DNA from: an uncultured Bacteroidia bacterium
Lineage (GTDB): Bacteria > Bacteroidota > Bacteroidia > Bacteroidales > F082
Direction of reading: 5' to 3'
Length of the DNA: 64,000 bases
Assembly: GCA_902769875.1 (NCBI GenBank)
Contig: CACXQV010000002.1
Span: 1 to 64,000 of the forward strand
Numbering within the stretch: the stretch's first letter is position 1; every line of letters begins with the position of its first letter. Shown here piece after piece: positions 34,687 through 44,500 of the stretch. Under the pieces are notes generated by a model, which was not told the origin of the DNA, searched no databases, and saw nothing but the letters and a program-made list of their open reading frames with translations. Position numbers and translations under genes: made by a program.

Positions 34687-36354
34687 TCATTTTACAAGAA
34701 TCCAGTTTCGCCTGTTGTCAGTAATAATCATCCTTTTACGTTTTAATGAAGACAACAAATTAGTTATTTTGTCGAACTTTTGACGTTCGGTCAATGCATC
34801 AGAAAGTTTATTCTCAAGCAATTCATCAATTTCTTTACGAGAGGCCTTCTTAAATGTCGATATATAATCGACAATCAATTTCCTGAAATAGTCATCATCA
34901 AAACTTTTGTTTTTGATATAAGATGCCTTTAACCCCACATGTTTCGATTTGTCAGCAATAGACAAGGATAGATAAATATGAGGCTTTCGTCCTTCGATAT
35001 ACTTTTTCTTTCTCAAGTAGTCTATGCTTTCGTCGGTAAGAGGTTTATGTTTTTGGACAGAATCCAACCACATTATTTCTTGAAGGGACAAATCTGGATT
35101 GTTGACTAATATTTTTGCGAAATTCTCATCCAACACATTACCTTGTATCGTACACTTTACTTGCATGCCTGTTAGGTCATATTCTGGCATTGGGAAGAAA
35201 CGTTTCTTTTGTTGCATGTATAGTTTCCTTATACCTCCTCCCTCTGTATCAACCATTTTGACATTTCGCATAGTTTCAGCTAAATGTCTGTTTCTGTAAA
35301 ACGACTCTGGTATATCTTCTGTTACCACTTCTTCTACAGATGATGGGATGAATCGACCTTTGTTTGAGAATACCAGTTTCTCGTCCTCATATTCTATCAC
35401 ATCAATCATGCAGCCTTTTGAATAGTCTTGGTGAGCAATGGCATTATTTAGAGGTTCACGCAAAGTAAAGACGTCGTAACGTTTCATGTCTTCAGGAAAT
35501 AGGCTTCCTTCTATTGTGTACACATATTGGGTATTAGAGATTTTATTACCCAGTTCATCCACAGCAAGTATCATGGGGATGTTGAAGATTTCGAAATCTA
35601 CATCTTCGCCGCCGACAATTTTTTTTCTTCTATAACGTATCTTACAGACAGAAGGTGTGAGGAAATATTCCGACTCTTTTCTTCCAAGAATGACAATGGC
35701 TGCACGTGTGATTTTCCCCTTTATCGTGAACCCTGTCTTGTTCAAGAATTTCGCATCATCCCATGAAGCGACTTCTGTTTCTCTTTTTGGATATAGTTCT
35801 ACAAATTTTTCTCTGGCTGTTCGTATGGCAATCGGATCAAGATCTTCTATTGTCGCATCCGGTATGATACCTGCTGACCAGTCGTCCACTGTCAAGATTT
35901 CAGACAGGATAGCATTCAGCCGTTCCGGGGTCACCTCCACTAACGAGTCCTCTATTCGCTGCCAGGCCTTGTTGTGAGCATAAACGGGTCGTTTGGGCAG
36001 GTGTTTGGGGACATGTATTACCCAAACCGTTTTATGCGTGTCATCGGTAATGAACTCCTCAATATCCAATCCCTCACTCGACAAATTGGTACAGCGTTCT
36101 GTCAAACGAAGTATGGCCTTGGGGCGATCATAGTTATATGTATCCGTACCGACAATCTCCAATGTCTTATCGCGTACACCCACCACCAGGGAACCACCTT
36201 CCATATTGGCAATTGCTGACACATAAGAAATCACATCATCTCGTTCGTTTCCGCAGAACGAGTTCTTTATGCTTTTGAATTCCTTCCACTCACACTTGGC
36301 ATTCTCTTTTGGATAATTCTCCAGCAGATAATTCTGAAGTTCTTTCTCTGTCAT
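34687..36354 (-). CDS. Schlafen AlbA_2-domain ATP-binding protein
   Basis: A 555-residue protein. The N-terminal third is an AlbA_2 (Schlafen-type) domain: CEWKEFKSIKNSF near residue 19, then ISYVSAIANMEGGSLVVGV, where the divergent nucleic-acid-binding core lies. A GHKL ATPase-like segment follows near 300-345 (REPLNNAIAHQDYSKGCMID, then KLVFSNKGRFIP). The last 130 residues are helical and basic. Such proteins are annotated as ATP-dependent transcriptional regulators or helicase-like, and some sit in defence islands. The gene is AT-rich compared with ileS. It lies downstream of the metallophosphoesterase-STAND gene on the same strand. Function unproven. Confidence 0.82.
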   Translation of the reverse strand: MTEKELQNYLLENYPKENAKCEWKEFKSIKNSFCGNERDDVISYVSAIANMEGGSLVVGVRDKTLEIVGTDTYNYDRPKAILRLTERCTNLSSEGLDIEEFITDDTHKTVWVIHVPKHLPKRPVYAHNKAWQRIEDSLVEVTPERLNAILSEILTVDDWSAGIIPDATIEDLDPIAIRTAREKFVELYPKRETEVASWDDAKFLNKTGFTIKGKITRAAIVILGRKESEYFLTPSVCKIRYRRKKIVGGEDVDFEIFNIPMILAVDELGNKISNTQYVYTIEGSLFPEDMKRYDVFTLREPLNNAIAHQDYSKGCMIDVIEYEDEKLVFSNKGRFIPSSVEEVVTEDIPESFYRNRHLAETMRNVKMVDTEGGGIRKLYMQQKKRFFPMPEYDLTGMQVKCTIQGNVLDENFAKILVNNPDLSLQEIMWLDSVQKHKPLTDESIDYLRKKKYIEGRKPHIYLSLSIADKSKHVGLKASYIKNKSFDDDYFRKLIVDYISTFKKASRKEIDELLENKLSDALTERQKFDKITNLLSSLKRKRMIITDNRRNWILVK

Positions 36355-36963
36355 ACCTTGTTCCTTTCTTGTTGTTCTTGTTAATCCGTTGTTTGTTTTC
36401 GGCTTTATATTCAGCAGATTATCGTAATCCTTAGTGCTATGATATGAGAATTTCTTGTTAATCTTGGTTGTTCATTTGTCCTGTTGTCATAGTTTCCATA
36501 GCGTTTTTCTTGTTTGTCCTAATTTTACCAACTTCAAGCCTTTTTCATGCTTTACATCTTTCACGGCCATAATAGTATTCTGTATCACCCCTTGTTCTCC
36601 TTCATCAGGAATTCTTTTATCCTCGTTTATTCTGTGTTTTGCGGGTGCAAAGGTACTTAAAAATCTACAATCTCTCCAGCAGACAATGTCAATATTGACT
36701 CGTTAGGCTGCACTTCTGAAAGCGAGAACATGAACCAACCCGGGTTTTGCAGAAGTTCTTCTTTGGTCATAGGCTTTTATGGTTTTGTTTGGTGCAATTT
36801 ATTACTGTTTACTCTAAATTTGTCTTGTATGTTTTATTTCAATTATTATATATTTTCCGCCTTACATTTTTTATTTTAACCCTCCTTTGCGTAAAGATAC
36901 TTTTCCCTGTGTTTCCATCGTTTTAGATTAGATTATATATATATGTTAGAGCTGATTTATGTT
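36355..36963 (-). other. 609-base gap between the two island genes: promoter and a short orphan frame
   Basis: The gap is AT-rich and has no full gene. On the minus strand a -7 box TACCTTTG lies at 36648-36655, about 290 bases before the Schlafen-type gene, which therefore has a long leader. Just upstream a 37-codon frame (36770 down to 36657) starts MTKEELLQNPGWFMFSLSEV; its first ten residues resemble the start of small Bacteroidota helix-turn-helix proteins, so it may be a truncated one. CTTGTTAATC-like motifs recur at 36377 and 36454. Confidence 0.45.
36377..36387. repeat. direct repeat flanking the Schlafen-type gene
   Basis: CTTGTTAATCC occurs at 36377-36387, just upstream of the Schlafen-type gene, and again at 34675-34685, immediately past its stop codon. 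TAATCCGTTGTT is also shared between 36382-36393 and 34575-34586. The pair brackets the gene exactly. Confidence 0.45.
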
Positions 36964-39900
36964 TTATGAGTAATGTAACCTCATATACTCCTCGTGATTT
37001 CTTTCATTCGAATATTCAATCTGCAATTGATTCAAACATTTTTGCACCCAATCACGTACTGTTGGATTTTCATGATCTTTGATTTGCTCAAAGCAATTCA
37101 TTTCACTTTTTAATAATGGAATCACCGAACCTGTCCAAGAATAGGAACCAAGATTTGCATGCAATCCTTCAAGTACTCCTTCTTGATTGGCAAAATTATC
37201 TACAAGCCACAAAAACAAATCGCTGAACCGTTCTGGTTTAATGTTTTCCTGCATCCCAATAGTTTTAGGTGTAACTGAGTCAAATACCGGTATCATTTCC
37301 GAGACACGTATGGGTGCTTTGTCTGGGTATTGCACACACATCTCCTTGATTCTGTCATCGCCATACTGAAACATTGGACCAACACCAAAGCCAATACCAG
37401 AGCCTAACTCATTCCTTACTTGAATGTAGAATCCAGGCTTTTCATCCGACACGAAAGCTTGAACAAAAATATCCCAAATCACATCAATATAGCTGCGGAA
37501 TAATGCCGTAAAAATGCCTTCATATTTGTCATGCATCCACTCGACATTATAGGCATCTATGACTTTATTGCAAATCGCAATGGCAAATGCCTCATCATGT
37601 GTTTTTTCCAACAGAAAAGCTACAAAGCGAGCATACTCGAAATCCAGATTTGCGTTTCCTTCTTTAGAAAGAGTATAATCCAAAACCAGTTGCTTTACTA
37701 TCGGCTGAATATCCGACTCTGAATAAAACTCTTCGTTATATTGACGACGAACCACAAAACTCATCAACGAAGTGATATGACCTGGGAATTCCTCTCTAAC
37801 TCGGATTAGCAATCCAAGTATCTGTTCTTTTGTATATACAGTTACATTGTCGATATAGACATCAATCGCATCTTCTTGAAGTTTTCCCTTCTTTATGGTC
37901 TCTACCAGTTGTTCGTATGAGGCATATCCTTCTGTCTCACAATGTGCCAAGAAACGCACATATAAACCCGAACATCCAATTTCTATAACTTTTTCAAAGA
38001 AGTTTCTGACACTCTCTGTATCCCTGAAATCATAACAGAACCTAAACATAAAACCGCTTCTGAAATCCTCTTTTCCAGATTGTTCAATGATGTGGAGAAA
38101 GATTTGAAGCAACTCATCCAGTTGTTCAGTAGTCATTATTTCGCGAAGTGAAGGAGAGAACCACATGTCAAGGAATTGCTCATCTTCCACTATTAGCCTC
38201 ACTTCCTCCTCATTCTTATAATAGCCGCCATCCAAAAACTCTTTTGCCAATGGAGCCATTATTTTTCTCTCATAAGCAATAATATCCCCTCCGTTCAATT
38301 CCTTGTCATATACTCCTTGCCGCGCATCTTTCAGTTTTTGGCAAAAAGTTTTGGGGTATATCGTTTCAATCATTTGCCTGTAACGTTCCAAGAATTCCGA
38401 AGTGTATATTCGTTCCAGGCGTGATTCCTTCATCCTTCTCAGCACATTATACAATTCTTCCCATTTTCCTCCTTTCAACATGACCATTTTTTCAATCAAA
38501 GGCATCATCCTTTCAAGCATGCCATCGAACGCCCATTGCAATGCATGTTTTTCAATGATGCCTGCAACGCTACCAAGAATAGTTTCATCTTTATCCAACC
38601 ATCCCAAAATCAAATCTCTGCATCCTTCCCAGTAGCCAAATATCTCTTCATACGTTTTAGGAGAATAATCCACCTTACGTTCCAAACCAAAGTCAGCTGC
38701 ATCTCCTGTTCTTACAAACTGACCCCTATAGAATGCGCTGCTAAAACAACCCAATGCCACCTCCCGATATTCCTCGCCCTTTACTACAAGAGACGCAAGA
38801 GTTTCCATCCTCTTTTCAAGAGAAACGGCTGTACCAGGCAATGCAATATGAAACAGCTGTGCCAGTTGAGAACTTGCGTTATTACCCCATGTTTCGTTTT
38901 CAGCCACGGCCAACCGAGCCAACACCCACACGGCATCAGAATAACTGCTTTCTTCAAAACATAGTTTTTCCAAAGCCCAAACAAGATTCCTTCTTGCACT
39001 TTCGGCAACGTTTTCTCTTAACCAATCAATTTGTTTGGAAACCAACACGTGGTGTAGGCATCTCGCTATGGCGACAGGGTTCACCGTCGACATGCCGAGA
39101 AAGAGCCGTGAGCCCATGTCAGAACATACAACTTTCTCGTTACAAAAAGAACCTTGATTGGTTTCCGTCAGTCTGGCTATCATATCTTGTGCCTCAACAC
39201 TGTCTTGCATGTATCGCAGTCGTTCATACATGCTATCAATCAGAAACTTTTGCAATGGCACATCCAATTTGGCAATATCATCAATGACTCCTGCCATACG
39301 GTCTTCGTCATTGTCAGCCTCGAACCATTTTGCCACCAGCCACACTGCCAATGGGAAAGGCCTCACATTCAACCAGCTCTCACTACATTCAATCAATGCC
39401 CCCTCATGCAAGCCTACCACATGGCTGAAAATCGATCGTTTTTCTTCCTCTGTCTTTCTGAATAATGGTGTTATCCTCTCATTGTTGCGAAGGAACTGAT
39501 ATACTGTTTTGTAGCCATCCTTATATGGAAATGGCTTGAACAACGCAAAAGTTCGCATGGCAATCTCCTGTTCCTCCTCATGACCAGCCTCAAATTTCAA
39601 CATCTTTTTCACCAAATAGTCCACTCGGTGAACATCCACATCTTTACTCTTTTTATATGCTTCAACCAATTCTATTGCCATACCGGGGAAACCATCCGAA
39701 ACACGTTTTATCTGGTCTCTTACTGTTGTATCCCCATTAATATCAGGTGTATTTTGTCGAATATATTCATTTACCATGTCACGCATCTCGTCTTGGTTGA
39801 CAAGAATCTGCAACACGTCGTTAGCAGTCAACCTTTTTCGGTCATAATAGTCATTGTTAACACCTATAACTCTAAACTTCGATTCATATAAATCACGTTT

Positions 39901-41229
39901 AGCAGCAACTTGTTCAATAATTCTATTAGGACAATTATCTAACACAATCAAACCCTCTTGACCTCTGTGCTCATCAAACAAGTCCACCACATCATACAAC
40001 AGACCTTCCTCATCATCCGAATACTCACAGTAATAGCAGTTCTGACGCTTTTCACCATCGTCAAAAGCCTCTTGTAAGACACGAGTCTTACCTATACCCG
40101 ACAAAGCGACAAACTGGATAGTTTTGTTGGCCGAATCTCTTAGTTGTCTTAGACATTCTTCTATTTTATTATTTTTCAGGAAACCAATTTCTCTCTTCTG
40201 TCTGAAAAGTGAAATGGTCATCGGTTTTATTATTCGCGAACCCGGAATTTTATGCTTCCAAACTCCATTTTCGGCATAATTCAGATTCTGAACAAAATCT
40301 TCATGCTCGTTTTGCCAATACCATCTTGCTTCAACTATGCGGTCATCCTGTTCATAGTCTACAACCATGAAGCCATTCTTTTTTGGGTCAGATTCGCTGA
40401 TATCGGCACACAAAGTGCCCGGTGCATTAAAGAAAAAACAACTCCCTTCAGGACGTGCCTCATAACGTCCTTCCTCCTCATGAGTGTGTCCACTGAAAAA
40501 ACAATCGTAATTTCTTGTAATTACCGACCTTAAATCAGACACTTCAAAATGATTCATCAAAGAAGGCACATGATGTCCAAGTACGAAACGTATATCACAA
40601 TCGCGAAAGAAATCCTTTACATCATTTATTTGTGATTTACCTGTTAGAATCCTACCAGAATCTTTATCTGAATTATAGCAACGCCATGCCGTATTCAGGC
40701 AATTTAGGCCAACTATTTTCCCTTCTATTTTAAGTTTTACACAAAACTGCAAGGGGCTAGACTTTATCTCGACATCTCCGTCAGCAACTGCCCATGTTGC
40801 ATCACGAAAAGCATTGTATTCCTTTATTCTTGGAACCTTGTCAACAAAATCTTTCTTGTGTATGAATATGTCCAATGCCTTTTGATTACAAAGCTCATTC
40901 GTCAACTTATTATCATCATCTTCACTTTCCGCTTTTCGGTTGACATCATGGTTTCCTGGCGAAAAGACAAAACGACATTGAGGCAAACCGAGCTCAGCGA
41001 CCATCCTGTCGATAACAGTTGTTTTGAACTGGTTATAGGCATTTTCCATTTTGGGCTCTGGAAATTCTTTTCCTGCTTTGTCAATCAAGTCGCCAGAAAA
41101 GACAATCAAATCGACAGGCTTTAAGTGATGGAGTGGCACAATGGCTTCGAGCATCCTATCCACAATAGTATTTGCTCTGTCAATTTGATCTCCTTGAAGA
41201 TGAAAATCTGAAAAATGAATTATTCGCAT
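36964..41229 (-). CDS. metallophosphoesterase-STAND NTPase fusion protein, candidate defence gene
   Basis: A 1421-residue protein with three parts. Residues 1-300 are a calcineurin-like metallophosphoesterase with complete metal motifs: FSDFHLQGD at 5-13, FSGDLIDKAG near 45, FSPGNHDVNR near 90, LGHHVPS near 215 and FSGHTHEE near 245. Residues about 350-600 form a STAND/AAA-type NTPase with Walker A ALSGIGKTRV near 373 and Walker B GLIVLDNCPN near 428. The remaining 800 residues are helical, probably HEAT- or TPR-like, ending SYSWTGSVIPLL and DHENPTVRDWVQK. Effector, switch and sensor in this order are the layout of Avs-like anti-phage proteins. No signal peptide is present, so it is cytoplasmic. 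Confidence 0.85.
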   Translation of the reverse strand: MRIIHFSDFHLQGDQIDRANTIVDRMLEAIVPLHHLKPVDLIVFSGDLIDKAGKEFPEPKMENAYNQFKTTVIDRMVAELGLPQCRFVFSPGNHDVNRKAESEDDDNKLTNELCNQKALDIFIHKKDFVDKVPRIKEYNAFRDATWAVADGDVEIKSSPLQFCVKLKIEGKIVGLNCLNTAWRCYNSDKDSGRILTGKSQINDVKDFFRDCDIRFVLGHHVPSLMNHFEVSDLRSVITRNYDCFFSGHTHEEEGRYEARPEGSCFFFNAPGTLCADISESDPKKNGFMVVDYEQDDRIVEARWYWQNEHEDFVQNLNYAENGVWKHKIPGSRIIKPMTISLFRQKREIGFLKNNKIEECLRQLRDSANKTIQFVALSGIGKTRVLQEAFDDGEKRQNCYYCEYSDDEEGLLYDVVDLFDEHRGQEGLIVLDNCPNRIIEQVAAKRDLYESKFRVIGVNNDYYDRKRLTANDVLQILVNQDEMRDMVNEYIRQNTPDINGDTTVRDQIKRVSDGFPGMAIELVEAYKKSKDVDVHRVDYLVKKMLKFEAGHEEEQEIAMRTFALFKPFPYKDGYKTVYQFLRNNERITPLFRKTEEEKRSIFSHVVGLHEGALIECSESWLNVRPFPLAVWLVAKWFEADNDEDRMAGVIDDIAKLDVPLQKFLIDSMYERLRYMQDSVEAQDMIARLTETNQGSFCNEKVVCSDMGSRLFLGMSTVNPVAIARCLHHVLVSKQIDWLRENVAESARRNLVWALEKLCFEESSYSDAVWVLARLAVAENETWGNNASSQLAQLFHIALPGTAVSLEKRMETLASLVVKGEEYREVALGCFSSAFYRGQFVRTGDAADFGLERKVDYSPKTYEEIFGYWEGCRDLILGWLDKDETILGSVAGIIEKHALQWAFDGMLERMMPLIEKMVMLKGGKWEELYNVLRRMKESRLERIYTSEFLERYRQMIETIYPKTFCQKLKDARQGVYDKELNGGDIIAYERKIMAPLAKEFLDGGYYKNEEEVRLIVEDEQFLDMWFSPSLREIMTTEQLDELLQIFLHIIEQSGKEDFRSGFMFRFCYDFRDTESVRNFFEKVIEIGCSGLYVRFLAHCETEGYASYEQLVETIKKGKLQEDAIDVYIDNVTVYTKEQILGLLIRVREEFPGHITSLMSFVVRRQYNEEFYSESDIQPIVKQLVLDYTLSKEGNANLDFEYARFVAFLLEKTHDEAFAIAICNKVIDAYNVEWMHDKYEGIFTALFRSYIDVIWDIFVQAFVSDEKPGFYIQVRNELGSGIGFGVGPMFQYGDDRIKEMCVQYPDKAPIRVSEMIPVFDSVTPKTIGMQENIKPERFSDLFLWLVDNFANQEGVLEGLHANLGSYSWTGSVIPLLKSEMNCFEQIKDHENPTVRDWVQKCLNQLQIEYSNERNHEEYMRLHYS

Positions 41230-41350
41230 GATATATATTCTTAATGTTACACAATATTGTTTTTACAATTACTTTTTCGAATCAAAGGTTTTTCCTATGA
41301 TTTGACTTGCAATTTTTATGGCGGTGGTTATTCGATGAACATCCCTTTTT

Positions 41351-41429
41351 CACATTTTATGAACCATTTTCGCGGCAAATTTACACATTTTATGAACCAT
41401 TTTCACCCCAATTTCTCACATTTTATGAA
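41351..41429. repeat. 33-bp tandem repeat upstream of the macroglobulin promoter
   Basis: CACATTTTATGAACCATTTT begins at 41351 and 41384, and a shortened third copy begins at 41417: an exact 33-base period. It lies just before the -7 box at 41465, where an operator could sit. The rest of the 350-base gap between the island and the macroglobulin gene holds the promoter and an octamer array but no gene. Confidence 0.75.
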
Positions 41430-41464
41430 AAAATCGAATTTTACGGTTTTTGCACGATATTTGC

Positions 41465-41473
41465 TATTTTTGC
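41465..41473 (+). promoter_or_regulatory. -7 promoter box for the macroglobulin gene
   Basis: TATTTTTGC fits TAnnTTTG. It follows the 33-base repeats and leaves a leader of about 105 bases, which contains the octamer array. Confidence 0.6.
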
Positions 41474-41483
41474 GTTTGTTTTG

Positions 41484-41519
41484 GACTGCGGGACTTCAAG
41501 ACTATCGGACTACGGGTCT
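41484..41519. repeat. octamer array in the macroglobulin leader
   Basis: Four consecutive 8-base units of the form GACTGCGG or GACTACGG occupy 41484-41515, with a partial unit after. The units are of the same family as those between mutA and mutB. Confidence 0.6.
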
Positions 41520-41582
41520 TTGATTGGTTCTGCGTCCCACAACAATTAAACAATCAACGATTCAACAATTCAACAAAACAAT

Positions 41583-44500
41583 ATGAAACGCACCACCATC
41601 ATCATCGCGACTGTGGCTTTAGTGGCCATCGGTTTGTTGGCATTTGCAACGCCTGACAAAACTCCCGACAATCCCAAAACGCCTAAAAACAACTATGAGA
41701 CTATGTGGAAAAAAGTAAAGGAAAACCTTGAGAAAAACCTGCCGGAATCGGCTGAAAAAGAATTGGTTGCCATCGAGCAACAAGCCTCGAAGGACAACAA
41801 CCCAACCCAACTGCTGAAGACTTGGCTCTATCGGCAGAACATTATGCGGTTTACCGTGGAGGAAGACCCTCAACAGGCTTTCATCCAGTATATTGAGGAG
41901 AAAGTCGGGCAGTTGGATGAGGTACACAATGCCCTGCTGCACGAGGAAATCGCCAAGGCTTACGCCGAGTATTTGGACCAAAACTATTGGCGCATCCGCG
42001 AAAACCTGCCCATCGACGGCGACATTTCCAAGGTGGAGATGAAATATTGGGACAAGGAGAGCTTCAAAACGCGCATTAACCAGCATTATGACGAAGCCTT
42101 GAAGCCCGTCGAGGCACTGAAAAAAGCCAAGACCGAGGATCTTATGGCCTTGTACGAAAACACGAACAACAACGCGGATTACATTGGGTATGAGGCTTCT
42201 CTGTTCGAGTTTATGTTCCATCGTGTGGCGAAATACTATCAAGAAGAGGCCAACGCCGACCAAGCCGAGGGCGACACGGAAAAATGGTGGCTTCCCGCCA
42301 AAGACTTTGTGAAAGCCGACTTGGGCGATTTCGACAACCCGCTCATCAAATGCTTGAAAATCTATCAGGATCTGATTGCCTACAACCTTAAGGAAAAGAA
42401 TGAGGATGTGCTGATTTACAATGATTTCAAGCGTTTCGAGTTTGTCAACAACACCCTTGGCATCCTTCTCCATTACACGCAATACCAAGCCGCGATGGAG
42501 AATCTGAAGATGCAGCACAAAGACAATCCGCTTTCGGCAGAAATCACTGCATTGATGGCACAGAACCTGATGGGGCAATACGAAAACAACAGCGAAGACA
42601 GCACCTTTTTCGACAACTACAAGAAAGCCAAGACGATGTGCGAAGAAGCCATCGCAAAATTCCCGAAGTCGCAGGGCGCGAAAAACTGTGAAAATCTCGT
42701 CAAACGCATCGAAGAGCCGCAAATCGACCTTACTTTGAACAAAGTGCAACTGCCCAACGAGTCCATTCCCGCCGTGTTGGAATACAAAAACACGACTTCA
42801 CCTTATTATAGAATCGTGAAAATCAGCGAGAAAGAATTGAGCAAATTGAACAATATGCAAAAGGAGGATTTGCTCAAGGAATTGGAGAAAAAAACGCCCG
42901 TAGCGGAGCAGGAACTCACCTTGGCCGCCGAAACCGACTTTCGAAGCCACAGCACCCTGATTGCCTTGCCTGCTTTGGAGGAAGGCATCTACTACCTGAC
43001 CGCCACCACCAAACAAGGCATCAAGAGCGAGGATAAAACGCTGGTGCTCAATTTCCAAGTCTCCAACCTCGGTTACATCGTTGACCAAAAAGACGAAAAA
43101 ATGACCGTCGTGACCGTTGACCGCAAAACGGGGAAAACTGTGGAAGGCGTTACCGTTGAACTTTTCCGCCGCGAGTGGGATTACAAGGCTCGTGAACACA
43201 AGACCATCATTTTATCGACGTTTAAGTCCGACAAAAACGGTCGTGCCGTGCTTGATGGGAAAGTGGGCAGCAACAACTCTTTTGGCATCAACCTGCGCAA
43301 AGAAGATGACAACCTGCTTTCAGAAAGGCACTTCCGCCTCAATGAGCAGTACAAGAACAACAACGAGGTGTACGAAACGAAACTCTTCACCGACCGCGCC
43401 ATCTATCGTCCCGGACAAACCGTCTATTTCCAAGGCATTACGACCCGCCGCCAAGGTGAGGACTTGAGCCTTGTGAACAATTACTCGGAGACGGTTTCTT
43501 TCCGCGATGCCAACTGGCAAGAGATTACCTCTTCCAACTTCACCACCGATGAATACGGCTCGTTCAGCGGGTCTTTCGTCATCCCCACCGACAGGCTGAA
43601 CGGCGTGTTCCACCTCAACGCCAATCGTGGCAGTGTGACCATCCGCGTGGAGGAATACAAACGCCCGACCTTTGAGGTCACCTTTGAACAGCCGAAAGAG
43701 CAATACAAACTCAACCAAGAGGTTACGGTGCGCGGCGATGTGAAAGCCTACGCCGGTTTCGGCTTGGACGATGTGGAATACAGCTACCGCGTCGTGCGCA
43801 AAACCAGTTTCCCGTGGCGTTGCTGGTGGTGGTGGTACCCCGTCGTCGATGACGAGCAAATCACCCACGGCAAGGCACGCACCGACGAGAACGGCAAGTT
43901 CGCCATCACCTTCAACCTGAAGCCTTCAAAAACTATCGCGCCCGAGAAACAGCCTATGTTCACCTACGAAATCGAGGTGACCGCCACGAGCAAGCAAGGC
44001 GAGACTCACGCTGACACATACAGCATCCGTGCGGGCTACAACGAAATCGCCATCAGCACCGACCTGCCCCGCACCATCGAGAAATCAGACCTCGGCAAGT
44101 ACCAAATCACCGTGAGCAACCTCAGCTGGCAGCCCGCCAAGAGCCGTATCTCGCGCAAGATTTACCGCTACGACGACAAGGCCAAGATTAATTATTTTGA
44201 AGCTATGCAACATTTGGAAGTCCTTGACCGACAATTGTATAGAGATGAACAATTAAGCAAGCTCTTCCCTGAATACAGTTTCTATGACAAGCGAACCAAG
44301 ACTTTGGTCGATGAGGCCGAAATTATGGTGGACGACAAGGCCAAGTTCTTGGAAGGCAAGACCTTGGAACCTGGAAAATATGTAGTGGAACTGAAGAGTT
44401 TGGACGATCCTTTGGCCGTAATGACAGAGGAATTCACCATTTACGAGAATCAGGCCAAAAAGATGCCTTATACCGCAATTGTTTGGAGCGATGTGGACAA

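Noticed and set aside
41351..41429. Possible CRISPR array
   Set aside because: The period of 33 bases leaves only short, similar spacers, there are just three copies and no cas genes; it is a simple tandem repeat.
41257..41523. Two overlapping plus-strand frames upstream of the macroglobulin gene with HFMNHF-like repeats
   Set aside because: The apparent protein repeat only reflects the 33-base DNA repeat, which is a multiple of three. The frames span the promoter box, so they are unlikely to be translated.
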